DNA of 13,852 nucleotides from Nitrospirales bacterium (GCA_021604265.1 BQIY01000021.1:1-13852); one strand, 5' to 3'; shown: positions 1 through 6,686, counted from the stretch's first letter. Numbers and translations are program-made. The notes: generated by a model from the sequence alone, not told the origin.

Positions 1-324
1 AGCCAATGGGTCTTATTCGCGATTCTTGGCATCATCTCTCTCTTGGCACTCCGACGGACACTGCAAAGAAAGATCACGCCTAAGGAACAAGACCAAACTA
101 ACGTCGACTCCCTACTAGGTGAAATTGCCACAGTCCTTGAAGATCTTCCGAGCCAAGCCGCAGGCAAGGTCGAGCTTCACGGCTCTACCTGGACTGCCTG
201 CAATGCAGGAGACACCCTGCTGCAGAAGGGACAACGCACGCAAGTCATCCGAGTCGACGGATTGACGCTTTGGATAAAAGCCGAATCCGTACGGGGCATG
301 GCGGAACAATTGAGTGGAAAGTGA
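1..324 (+). CDS. nfeD: NfeD-family membrane protein, C-terminal part (5' truncated by window)
   Basis: The reading frame is open from base 1 and ends at TGA 322-324, so this is the last ~107 residues of a longer protein. It starts inside a hydrophobic segment (SQWVLFAILGIISLLAL), followed by basic residues and a linker. A small beta-rich domain follows, with the NfeD soluble-domain pattern: G-x-IATVLEDL, then GKVELHGSTWTA, then a KGQRTQVIRVDGLTLWIKAE ending. In the family this is an OB-fold that sits beside the membrane. NfeD proteins are usually encoded next to stomatin/paraslipin genes and are thought to work with them in membrane organisation or membrane-protein quality control. A paraslipin gene starts 98 bases downstream on the same strand, which supports the call. 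A TTG at 43 could be taken for a start, but the open frame upstream and the membrane segment show it is internal. The N-terminal part, including any ClpP-like protease domain, is not visible. Confidence 0.85.
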   Translation, partial: SQWVLFAILGIISLLALRRTLQRKITPKEQDQTNVDSLLGEIATVLEDLPSQAAGKVELHGSTWTACNAGDTLLQKGQRTQVIRVDGLTLWIKAESVRGMAEQLSGK

Positions 325-410
325 CGGACGGTTCGTGATGAACAGGCCCGCCCCCATGACATGTGACAACCACATGAGTCCACAGCAAGCAACGGAACGA
401 GATACCAGCC

Positions 411-416
411 AGGAGG
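411..416 (+). promoter_or_regulatory. Strong ribosome binding site of the paraslipin gene
   Basis: A perfect AGGAGG lies six bases before the ATG at 423 and fixes that start. The 98-base gap to nfeD may also hold a promoter, but no convincing -35/-10 pair is seen. Confidence 0.8.
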
Positions 417-422
417 AACAGC

Positions 423-1361
423 ATGTCGGGTGAATTGATTGTTGCGATATTCTTAGCATTTCTGGTCCTGATCATTTTGGCCAAAACCGCAGTGGTGGTT
501 CCGCAACAAAGCGCCTACGTTGTGGAACGCTTGGGGAAATATTCCGCCACGATGGGGGCGGGCTTTCATATTCTGATCCCGTTCCTGGACGTCATCCGCT
601 ATAAGCATACACTCAAAGAAGTCGCGATGGATGTCCCCGAACAGATTTGCATTACCAATGATAATGTCCAGGTTGGAGTTGATGGCGTGCTCTACACGAA
701 GGTTCTCGATGCCGAACGCGCATCATATGGCATTACGGATTATCATTTTGCGATTTCTCAGCTCGCCCAAACGACCCTTCGAAGTGAAATTGGAAAAATT
801 GATCTCGACCGCACGTTTGAAGAACGGACCAATATCAATATTCAATTGGTGAACGAATTGGACAAAGCTTCGGCTTCATGGGGCGTCAAAGTCTTACGCT
901 ACGAAATTCGAAATATCAACCCGCCGAAAGATGTCGTCAATGCCATGGAAAAACAGATGCGGGCGGAGCGGGAAAAACGTGCAGTCGTGTTGGGATCTGA
1001 AGGAGAACGTGATGCCGTCATCAATAATGCAGAAGGCCAAAAGCAACAGATCATCAAAGCATCAGAAGCAAGAAAGCAGCAGCAAATTAATGAAGCCGAG
1101 GGGCAAGCTCAAGCGATTTTAGCGATCGCTAACGCCACGGCTGAAGGCATTCGAAAAATTGCTGAAGCGAATCAAGTCCCAGGCGGGTACGAAGCCGTCC
1201 AACTCCGAGTGGCCGAACAGTACATTCAAGAGTTCGGCGAACTCGCCAAAGCCAGCAACACGCTCGTGCTTCCCGCCAGTGTGTCAGACGTCGGATCGAT
1301 GATCGCACTTGCCATGAATGTAATTCATAAGAACCCAGGAGCATCTCAATCCGCGACCTAA
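423..1361 (+). CDS. qmcA: Paraslipin / SPFH (stomatin-prohibitin-flotillin-HflK/C) membrane protein, QmcA-like
   Basis: This 312-residue protein has an N-terminal membrane anchor (about residues 4-24) followed by the paraslipin signature VVVPQQSAYVVERLGKYS. The SPFH domain runs to about residue 190 and includes GFHILIPFLDVIRYKHTLKE, QICITNDNVQVGVDGVLY and LRSEIGKIDLDRTFEER. A charged, alanine/glutamate-rich helical stretch (about 175-250, with AEGQ-type repeats) should form the coiled coil that drives ring or cage assembly. The C-terminal part (YEAVQLRVAEQYIQEFGELAKASNTLVLP) is also typical. Length and architecture match QmcA/YbbK-type proteins, which form large oligomers on the membrane and interact with FtsH-type protease or NfeD partners. 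A perfect SD sequence and the upstream nfeD support both start and operon. Homologs are often labelled membrane protease subunits, but no protease active site is present here. The short tail after Pro-rich KNPGASQSAT is unremarkable. Confidence 0.93.
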   Translation: MSGELIVAIFLAFLVLIILAKTAVVVPQQSAYVVERLGKYSATMGAGFHILIPFLDVIRYKHTLKEVAMDVPEQICITNDNVQVGVDGVLYTKVLDAERASYGITDYHFAISQLAQTTLRSEIGKIDLDRTFEERTNINIQLVNELDKASASWGVKVLRYEIRNINPPKDVVNAMEKQMRAEREKRAVVLGSEGERDAVINNAEGQKQQIIKASEARKQQQINEAEGQAQAILAIANATAEGIRKIAEANQVPGGYEAVQLRVAEQYIQEFGELAKASNTLVLPASVSDVGSMIALAMNVIHKNPGASQSAT

Positions 1362-1450
1362 ATGCGTACTTTGGTATAGCCGATTCAGTTAACTCCCGTA
1401 GCCTTGAAGCGTTTAGACCGCGTTGGCTGTCTCTATGGCATAACAGGAAC

Positions 1451-2224
1451 TTATTTGGATTCGCTATAATTCCACTGTAATTCACGGAAAGCAATCGGCC
1501 GTCCAAACGACTGATCTGTTCGATGGCGAACGATCTTGACGATCTGACCGGCATGAGGCAAGGTGATTGATTCGTCAATTTTGGGAACCTTCCCTTGGGT
1601 TATCACATACTCCGCACTTTCTTCTAACACCTCTTTGACAACCGTCTCTGAAAGTCCTGCCGGGCGAAGACATTCCAGTTCATCAAGACCAAACTTACTC
1701 AGCCCGCGTGTATAAAACCACACCTGCCCTGACTCGATCTTCTCTCGCTGCTCAACCCGAACGTGCTCATCAACATGAAAGGTCGTGAGGGTCTGATCTT
1801 GCCAATCCGAAGGGTTGAGATAGTGACTCGTCGCCACGTCATAAGCCGTGCCCTCAGTCAGTAATGTTAAACCCCGCGCAAGACGTGCAACGTGCAGCAT
1901 GACATCAATTTTTGATTGTCCGCTATTCGACCCTGAAAACACTTCTATGGCTGATGAATGATCCCAATGAAGTTGCTCATCCCATCTTTTAACCATCTGA
2001 GAATCGAGATTCATATTGATCCGTCCTCGCCATTGTGTATGAATCGCTTCAAACTGTTCATGTCCCGCTTGACTCAGAAACGTAATTGACAAAGGACCGC
2101 CATATTGCTGATCAAACCAGGCCGTCAAATATCCGGGTGGCGGCGGATCGGCATGCGTAAACCCGATAACATACGCCGGCAGCACCCGTGCATTTCCGGT
2201 TTTTTTCTTTTTAATTTTTTTCAT
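1451..2224 (-). CDS. Hypothetical protein, possibly DUF4261-like
   Basis: The protein has 257 residues when started at the ATG at 2222-2224, giving MKKIKKKKTG and then ARVLPAYVIGFTHADPPPPGYLTAWFDQQYGG. The frame also stays open upstream to an ATG at 2287, which would add a 21-residue Cys-containing extension (C-x-x-C). Neither start has a strong SD, so the start is uncertain. There is no signal peptide or membrane helix, so it is probably cytosolic. The C-terminal half (YTRGLSKFGLDELECL, then a helix and EYVITQGKVPKIDES) resembles the end of DUF4261 proteins as I remember them. That similarity is weak evidence and no function follows from it. The middle segment VARLARGLTLLTEGTAYDVATSHYLNPSDW is also well structured. 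The gene is monocistronic and convergent with the paraslipin gene, with 89 bases between the stops and no clear terminator hairpin. Confidence 0.75.
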   Translation of the reverse strand: MKKIKKKKTGNARVLPAYVIGFTHADPPPPGYLTAWFDQQYGGPLSITFLSQAGHEQFEAIHTQWRGRINMNLDSQMVKRWDEQLHWDHSSAIEVFSGSNSGQSKIDVMLHVARLARGLTLLTEGTAYDVATSHYLNPSDWQDQTLTTFHVDEHVRVEQREKIESGQVWFYTRGLSKFGLDELECLRPAGLSETVVKEVLEESAEYVITQGKVPKIDESITLPHAGQIVKIVRHRTDQSFGRPIAFRELQWNYSESK

Positions 2225-2986
2225 GTGGTTCTCAATCTTCTTGTCACAACCGATACAGATGATCTCTGGATATTCGCATGACAACATCTCGCCTGCTTAT
2301 CATATCCTATTCATAGACACGACAAATAGCTTTAGACGATCGAAGCGGAGGAAAATTCTTAATGTGGATTACATCGTGAGGAAGCGGGAAAGCAGAAGAT
2401 CTTCGATATCCCGTCATGAGTCGAACATAGAAACCACAAAGACAACTTGCCCAGATGGACGATAGATGAGTCTCCAGGAAACAATGATCAATTCTCTGTA
2501 TTGCAAGATCCCTTACTCTTTGAGCTCTGGAACAACACGACCTCGCATAGGGATATGAGACAGGGTAGATGCAGATCTTTTTATTTTCTGGGAAAGGGGA
2601 CATTATCCCTTTATATTAACACCCTGATGATCACGGACAGAAGCACCCACGCAGATTCATGCTGCACTCAAGATCTAATTTGTTATGTCCAGACCTGTCG
2701 ATCAAACGGTGAGCCTCGGTTGACGCTTCGTCGAATAGCCTCTACGTCAATTTTCCGATTCGGATGGTCGTCGCAAAAATGAGAATGTCCCCTTTTTCCA
2801 TTTTTTTTAATTTTCCAATTTTACGTTCTCTTGATTCTGCCCTATTGCTCCTTTCGCGGCTTTGAAGCCAAGATCTTTTCAGAAAACATCGAGGAAAATC
2901 GTTGGATTATGGTCAGGGACGTTCCCTATCAGCAAGCTAAGCAATAGGGAATCTACATACGACTCTACTTTTGCTCACGATGGGTT
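2225..2986. other. Gene-poor intergenic stretch
   Basis: I find no convincing gene here. Open frames at 2307-2603 (-) and 2447-2782 (+) lack SD sequences, have erratic composition rich in Cys, Ser and Arg, and overlap each other, so they look like chance. The part 2288-2590 shows no recognisable element. The part 2591-2799 is bounded by inverted repeats and is listed separately. The part 2800-2986 begins with T-rich sequence and leads into the tandem repeat. A weak GATTATGG at 2905 may be an even older repeat copy. Confidence 0.6.
2591..2799. mobile_element. Candidate REP/MITE-like segment bounded by inverted repeats
   Basis: The left end GGAAAGGGGACATT (2591-2604) recurs inverted as AATGTCCCCTTTTTCC (2784-2799). 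The match is complete except for two extra A/T bases in the homopolymer. The left end can also fold locally, AAAGGG (2593-2598) against CCCTTT (2607-2612). From general knowledge, AAAGGGGACATT-type ends are common around REP-associated tyrosine transposases (RAYT) and their non-autonomous relatives. No transposase coding sequence is seen in the 179 bases between the ends, so this would be a non-autonomous or internally deleted copy. No clear target-site duplication is visible. Confidence 0.45.
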
Positions 2987-3369
2987 GATTATAAGTGGCC
3001 TAGGCCACGGTAGTGTTGGCAACGGTGACTTCAATTACAGGTAGCCTTTTCTGGGATCAGGTCGCGAATGACATATCGATTACAGGTGCCCTAGGCCACG
3101 ATAATACTGACACTGCCTAGGCAATTGACAAGCAGCCTTTTCTGAGATCAGGTCGCGAATGACATATCGATTACAGGTGCCCTAGGTGAGTACGATAGTT
3201 GACCGCTGCATAGGTCGGCTCATAAGCAACGTTCATTGGCATTCAAGACCTACTGATATAGAGATTACAGGTGGCAATGGCCACGGTGGTGCTGGCAACG
3301 GTGACTTTTATTAACAGGCAGTCTTTTATGGTGTCCGGCTCCCCATGACACATCAATTATAGGTGGCCA
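2987..3369 (+). repeat. Degenerate ~91-94 bp tandem repeat, about four copies, glycine-rich coding remnant
   Basis: Copies begin with a GATTACAGGTGGC-like core at 2987, 3078, 3169, 3263 and (partial) 3355, giving spacings of 91, 91, 94 and 92 bases. A second shared block (GCAGCCTTTTCTGRGATCAG, then GTCGCGAATGACATAT) is near-identical at 3043-3076 and 3134-3167 and recurs diverged at 3319-3353. A third block, AACGGTGACTT, occurs at 3021 and 3298. Translated in shifting frames, the units read ISGLGHGSVGNGDF, then SITGSLFWDQVANDISITGALGH, then ITGGNGHGGAGNGDFY. Each is cut by stops or frameshifts. This suggests a decayed repetitive surface-protein gene whose unit was about 31 residues. Copy three keeps only its start and has diverged. 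The array ends immediately at the stop codon of the opposing zinc-ribbon gene. A non-coding repeat family is the alternative. Confidence 0.75.
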
Positions 3370-3765
3370 TTACCATTTAGCTTCGGCGGGGGGCCATTCG
3401 AGTTCGGCCTGGCGGCCGCAATAGTGGCAGGAAATTTGATATCGAGCTTTACGCCGAGGATTGGGGAGAGAGTGAAAATGTACAGGCGCATTATCATGCG
3501 GACACACCGGTTCAAGATGTAAGAGATGCTCCTCAGTGATCTCAATCAAGGCGGCTTCATCCCAGGGAGGATCGGTTTGTAACGCCCCAGGTATTTCTTC
3601 TTTCCAATTGCAGCGGTCACAGTGAAAACTGAAAGTTTTCACAAGATCATGACGATGAGTCAGATCAACAACGGTTACGGCTCCCTGACAGTCTGGCGTC
3701 CGGCATGTCACAGAAGCCTTATGTAAGGCTTGAATGAATGCGGATGGCGCGTTCATCACATTCAT
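3370..3765 (-). CDS. Small zinc-ribbon-like hypothetical protein
   Basis: This is a 131-residue protein with eight spaced metal-ligand candidates: C21 and C26 (CRTPDC), C49 and C52 (CDRC), C88 with H90 (CPHD), and C113 and C116 (CHYC). That arrangement suggests two zinc ribbons separated by an acidic linker (DPPWDEAALIEITEEH). It has no signal peptide. The ATG at 3763-3765 is preceded by AAAGGAT, which overlaps the end of the upstream pgl gene. The two genes are only 15 bases apart, so they are almost certainly co-transcribed. I do not recognise the family, and a role in binding nucleic acid or protein is possible but unproven. A second ATG three codons in is a possible alternative start. The TAA stop abuts the degenerate tandem repeat on its 3' side. 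Confidence 0.78.
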   Translation of the reverse strand: MNVMNAPSAFIQALHKASVTCRTPDCQGAVTVVDLTHRHDLVKTFSFHCDRCNWKEEIPGALQTDPPWDEAALIEITEEHLLHLEPVCPHDNAPVHFHSLPNPRRKARYQISCHYCGRQAELEWPPAEAKW

Positions 3766-3780
3766 AGGATTGTGATCCTT

Positions 3781-4551
3781 TCATTGAATATGGAATGTGG
3801 TCTTGTGTAAAAGTCCAGCAGCTTGTTCATCAACCAGCCAGAGCAGTTCACCTGTTAACGGGTTAACGACCTGAGACGGGTATTGGTCTGGCTGTGAAGG
3901 CCCTTCTAAGACAGCCTGTACGGCATTGGCCTTATCGTTTCCACTCACCAGAAACATGACGTGACGTGCCTGATTCAGGACGACTGGCGTCAACGTCACA
4001 CGATGTGTTTGAAATTTCTCAACCCAGGGAGCGGCCACCCAACTTGCTGATTCATGCACAACCTCTGTCCCTGGAAACAACGAGGCGGTATGGCCATCCG
4101 GCCCCATTCCCAAGAGAATAAGGTCAAAGGCTGGAACCTCTCCGGGTGACGGAGAAAACTCCTTCCGTAAGAGATCTTCATACGCCTCCGCGGCATCTGC
4201 GGCTTTCGGAAGCTCTCCCTGCATACGGTGAATGTGATCTGGAATCACTGGGACATGGGAAAGCAACGACTCATGTGCCATACGATAATTGCTGTCCTGA
4301 TGGTCCGGCGACACATGCCGTTCATCGCCCCAATACACATGAACCTTCTCCCAATCGATTATTGACCGATAGGGTTCGCTTGCCAAGAGCCTATAGAGTC
4401 CCTTCGGCGTCGATCCACCAGCCAACGCGACGTTCATCTGCCCGGTTCGTTCAACGGCTTCTTCTGTACATTTGCAGAATTCTTGAGCAGCAATCGAAAA
4501 GAGTTGTTGAGGGTCAGAAGTCTTGCGTATGGTGCAGGTCACCCGAGACAC
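3781..4551 (-). CDS. pgl: 6-phosphogluconolactonase
   Basis: The 256-residue protein is a standard-length SOL/DevB-type 6-phosphogluconolactonase. It hydrolyses 6-phosphoglucono-1,5-lactone to 6-phosphogluconate in the oxidative pentose phosphate pathway. The family motifs are all present: ALAGGSTPKGLY (42-53, phosphate-binding loop), VYWGDERHV (72-80), and DLILLGMGPDGHTASLFPG (143-161), whose histidine lies in the active site. The protein is cytosolic. The start is uncertain. The GTG at 4549-4551 has no SD, and an in-frame TGA lies just upstream. The GTG three codons further in (4540-4542) is preceded by AGGTG and may be the real start. The next gene downstream (zinc ribbon) follows after 15 bases. 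Glucose-6-phosphate dehydrogenase and 6-phosphogluconate dehydrogenase, the usual neighbours, are not in this window. The transaldolase gene lies nearby but on the other strand. Confidence 0.95.
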   Translation of the reverse strand: MSRVTCTIRKTSDPQQLFSIAAQEFCKCTEEAVERTGQMNVALAGGSTPKGLYRLLASEPYRSIIDWEKVHVYWGDERHVSPDHQDSNYRMAHESLLSHVPVIPDHIHRMQGELPKAADAAEAYEDLLRKEFSPSPGEVPAFDLILLGMGPDGHTASLFPGTEVVHESASWVAAPWVEKFQTHRVTLTPVVLNQARHVMFLVSGNDKANAVQAVLEGPSQPDQYPSQVVNPLTGELLWLVDEQAAGLLHKTTFHIQ

Positions 4552-4660
4552 CTGGCGGGATGATGTTCAATACTCTGTAGATTCAATGTTTCACCTCGTC
4601 AAGACTACACACCGCAGAGGTTCAAACGTGACATCTTATCTCTTTATATCGGGGGTTCAC

Positions 4661-4972
4661 CTAACAATCTGTATAGTCATATGAATCCAGCTTCTCTTCC
4701 TTATCGAAGTCCAAGGTAATCTCACAAGAATTCGGAGCAAAATTGAAGAATGGGAAATGCTTTTCCCCTCCTGCCATTCGGTGATACACCCACGTTTCTC
4801 CCCCAAAAAACCGTTGAGACTTTCCAGTTGGCGTGCCCCAGTGTTCTTCAAACCACGCCTTATTTTTTCCTTCAAATTCAGCCGGATTCAACGAAGCTTC
4901 TAGATAAGGATTTCCTCCACAAGCCGACAACAGTAACACCACGACTATCCCACCAAGCAATTGTCTAATCAC
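4661..4972 (-). CDS. Small lipoprotein, BamE/SmpA-like
   Basis: The start is set at the GTG 4970-4972, which has an excellent AGGAGGG five bases upstream; longer in-frame starts have none. The resulting 103-residue protein begins MIRQLLGGIVVVLLLSAC, a lipoprotein signal peptide with lipobox LSAC and lipidated Cys18. The mature part reads AWFEEHWGTPTGKSQRFFGGETWVYH, then ITLDFDKEEKLDSYDYTDC. The pattern of WG-x-P, W-x-Y and a final beta strand with fDkeekl resembles the small BamE/SmpA/OmlA fold of outer-membrane lipoproteins. That assignment comes from pattern memory and is tentative. Residue +2 is Gly, not Asp, so outer-membrane sorting is plausible. The two cysteines in the C-terminal half could pair. 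A promoter with an embedded palindrome lies directly upstream, and the gene stands alone. Confidence 0.8.
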   Translation of the reverse strand: MIRQLLGGIVVVLLLSACGGNPYLEASLNPAEFEGKNKAWFEEHWGTPTGKSQRFFGGETWVYHRMAGGEKHFPFFNFAPNSCEITLDFDKEEKLDSYDYTDC

Positions 4973-4977
4973 TCCTA

Positions 4978-4984
4978 CCCTCCT
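4978..4984 (-). promoter_or_regulatory. Ribosome binding site deciding a GTG start
   Basis: On the minus strand this reads AGGAGGG, five bases before GTG 4970-4972. It places the start after the in-frame upstream codons and gives a clean lipoprotein signal peptide. Confidence 0.8.
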
Positions 4985-5001
4985 ATACCAAACATCATGA
5001 T

Positions 5002-5030
5002 ATAATACAGTGCACTGTCCGAGTTCCATT
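5002..5030 (-). promoter_or_regulatory. Candidate promoter with palindromic operator for the lipoprotein gene
   Basis: On the minus strand a TATTAT (5002-5007) makes a good -10 box. The -35 region around 5024-5030 (ATGGAA) is weak. A perfect 12-bp palindrome, ACAGTGCACTGT (5007-5018), lies in the spacer and touches the -10 box, where a dimeric repressor could block the promoter. A weak -35 together with an operator-like palindrome suggests regulated expression. This is inference from position and symmetry only. Confidence 0.4.
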
Positions 5031-5143
5031 ACATTTTATAACTGAGGGTCTAATTTTCAGACAACTTACACACCATCCTATCAAAATTTTATCCCCTGGG
5101 GAGTCATTCGTCAAACAACGATCAGGCAATGAGAATTTCCGAT

Positions 5144-5172
5144 TTGTGGAGTCGACGATCCCTGGTTACAAT
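5144..5172 (+). promoter_or_regulatory. Candidate sigma-70 promoter of the transaldolase gene
   Basis: TTGTGG (5144-5149), a 17-base spacer and TACAAT (5167-5172) lie about 50 bases before the ATG at 5223. The -10 matches five of six consensus bases and the spacing is ideal. Other AT-rich sequence nearby could compete. Confidence 0.45.
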
Positions 5173-5222
5173 AAGAATTCATTCAAACAAACCCACGACG
5201 TCTAAACATACGAGGGTCAATT

Positions 5223-5879
5223 ATGAAAATCTATCTCGATACAGGCAACATCAAAGAAATTCGTGAAGCCGCAAGCCTTGGGGTCATTGATGGCATCACC
5301 ACCAACCCGTCGTTAGTTTCGAAGGAGGGACGTGATTTTAAAGATCTGCTGTTAGAAGTCTGTAGCGTCGTCGACGGCCCCATCAGTGCAGAGGTTGTCA
5401 GTGTGGAAGCTGACGCCATGATACAAGAAGGTCGGGAGCTCGCAAAGATTCATAAAAACATCGTCGTCAAATGCCCTCTGATTCCTGAAGGCTTGAAAGC
5501 CACCAAGCAATTGGCCAGCGAAGGCATTCGCGTCAATGTCACACTCTGCTTTTCAGCAGCCCAAGCACTACTTGCAGCAAAGGCCGGGGCCTGGTGCGTC
5601 TCTCCATTTATCGGCCGCTTGGATGACATTAGCAGTAACGGGATGGAACTCATTCGACAAATCGTAACGATTTTTACCAACTATACGTTTCCCACTCTGG
5701 TCCTGGTCGCCAGCGTCCGCAGTCCACAACATGTGGTCGAAGCGGCACTGGCCGGGGGACACATCTGCACGTTGCCCTTCAGCGTCTTTCAGCAGCTGGT
5801 CAAACACCCATTAACCGACAGTGGACTTAAAAAGTTTCTCGCTGATTGGGAAAAACAACATTTACCCAAGACGTCGTAA
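5223..5879 (+). CDS. tal: Transaldolase, TalC/FSA-like short subfamily
   Basis: The 218-residue protein has the short single-domain TalC/MipB/FSA length and motifs: [22 protein letters not shown] (23-31), [13 protein letters not shown] with Schiff-base Lys83, and [19 protein letters not shown]. Two diagnostic positions favour transaldolase over fructose-6-phosphate aldolase. Glu57 sits where FSA has Gln59, and Phe130 (in SPFIGRLDD) sits where FSA has Tyr131. It should therefore transfer a dihydroxyacetone unit between fructose 6-phosphate and erythrose 4-phosphate in the non-oxidative pentose phosphate pathway. Cys84, directly after the catalytic lysine, is less common than a hydrophobic residue there. 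A GAGGG seven bases before the ATG and a candidate promoter at 5144 support the start. The gene is divergent from the lipoprotein gene and convergent with the UDG gene. Confidence 0.93.
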   Translation: MKIYLDTGNIKEIREAASLGVIDGITTNPSLVSKEGRDFKDLLLEVCSVVDGPISAEVVSVEADAMIQEGRELAKIHKNIVVKCPLIPEGLKATKQLASEGIRVNVTLCFSAAQALLAAKAGAWCVSPFIGRLDDISSNGMELIRQIVTIFTNYTFPTLVLVASVRSPQHVVEAALAGGHICTLPFSVFQQLVKHPLTDSGLKKFLADWEKQHLPKTS

Positions 5880-5931
5880 TCGAACGCATCGTAAGATGTG
5901 AAAAGAAAAGTCTTCCGCTGCAGCATGTCCC

Positions 5932-6627
5932 TCAATCTTTTCGCTTCTCTTCAAGTGCTAACCTGGCGCGTTCAAAGACACGGTAAAACATCGGGCGGGT
6001 GAGCTTCCCCGTGAAAGTATTTTGCTGGCTGGGATGATAGGAACCAATCAACGTCACTCGCCAGGGAAGGACATACGAACATTCATGCCCAAATTTCGGC
6101 TTCGGTGACGGTAGAGCATGACCAAAGACTTGGCAAGTTTTGAGGTATTCGTCAAAGGCCATTTTCCCGAGCGCAATAACAACATTGACGTTCTTCAACA
6201 AACGAAATTCCTCGAGCAAATAAGGCCGACACGTGTCGAATTCTTCTTTTAGCGGCTTGTTAGCTGGCGGAGCGCAACGTACGGCTGCAGCAATATAACA
6301 ATCCCTCAATTTCAATCCGTCTTTAGCATGCGTCGAGTCCGGTTGGTTCGCAAAGCCATAGTGATACAATGCGTCATATAACCAATCCCCGCTCCGGTCC
6401 CCGGTAAACACCCTGCCGGTTCGATTCCCTCCATGCGCGGCCGGAGCCAGCCCAACGACAAAAAGCCTGGCCTTGGAATCACCAAACCCCGGTATGGGCC
6501 GTCCCCAATAGTCCCAGTCTTGAAACCGCTTGACTTTAACTCGAGAAATTTCTCGACGGTAGATCGTCAAACGCGGGCACAACGTGCAATCTGACACCGT
6601 TTGATGTAAAACCTTGAGTGATGACAT
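5932..6627 (-). CDS. udg: Uracil-DNA glycosylase, family 5 (UDGb) with Fe-S cluster ligands
   Basis: This 231-residue cytosolic DNA-repair enzyme excises uracil and other deaminated bases from DNA to start base-excision repair. Motif A is GLAPAAHGGNRTGRVFTGD (59-77), the UDGb form, with Ala in place of the polar catalytic residue of other UDG families. Motif B is SYHPSQQNTFTGKLT (196-210), with His198. Four cysteines at 14 and 17 (CTLC), 118 and 133 match the 4Fe-4S cluster ligands of families 4 and 5. Length and motif order are normal. The ATG at 6625-6627 has AGGATG about nine bases upstream. It is divergent from the glycerate kinase gene across a 59-base gap, and its stop lies 52 bases from the transaldolase stop. 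No terminator is obvious between those convergent genes. Confidence 0.94.
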   Translation of the reverse strand: MSSLKVLHQTVSDCTLCPRLTIYRREISRVKVKRFQDWDYWGRPIPGFGDSKARLFVVGLAPAAHGGNRTGRVFTGDRSGDWLYDALYHYGFANQPDSTHAKDGLKLRDCYIAAAVRCAPPANKPLKEEFDTCRPYLLEEFRLLKNVNVVIALGKMAFDEYLKTCQVFGHALPSPKPKFGHECSYVLPWRVTLIGSYHPSQQNTFTGKLTRPMFYRVFERARLALEEKRKD

Positions 6628-6686
6628 TGGGAATCATCCTACCATAAGGGGGAAACTCACTCCCAGGCTAATATGTAAGCGAATCC

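Noticed and set aside
2307..2782. Open frames of 98 residues (-) and 111 residues (+) in the intergenic region.
   Set aside because: They overlap each other, lack SD sequences, are rich in Cys, Ser and Arg with no domain pattern, and partly derive from the inverted-repeat ends.
3078..3091. GATTACAGGTGCCC is identical to part of the human Alu consensus, hinting at contamination.
   Set aside because: The identity stops at this short word. Flanking sequence does not match Alu, and the word belongs to a 91-base bacterial repeat unit lying between bacterial genes.
2987..3369. CRISPR array.
   Set aside because: The periodicity covers the whole 91-94 base unit and the copies are degenerate. There are no short constant repeats with unique spacers, and no cas genes.
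4552..4660. Promoter for pgl (TTGACG at 4597-4602 on the minus strand).
   Set aside because: No matching -10 box at a suitable distance; left unannotated.
4973..5029. Longer lipoprotein start at ATG 5027-5029.
   Set aside because: It would run through the promoter, palindrome and SD, and place 19 extra residues before the signal peptide.
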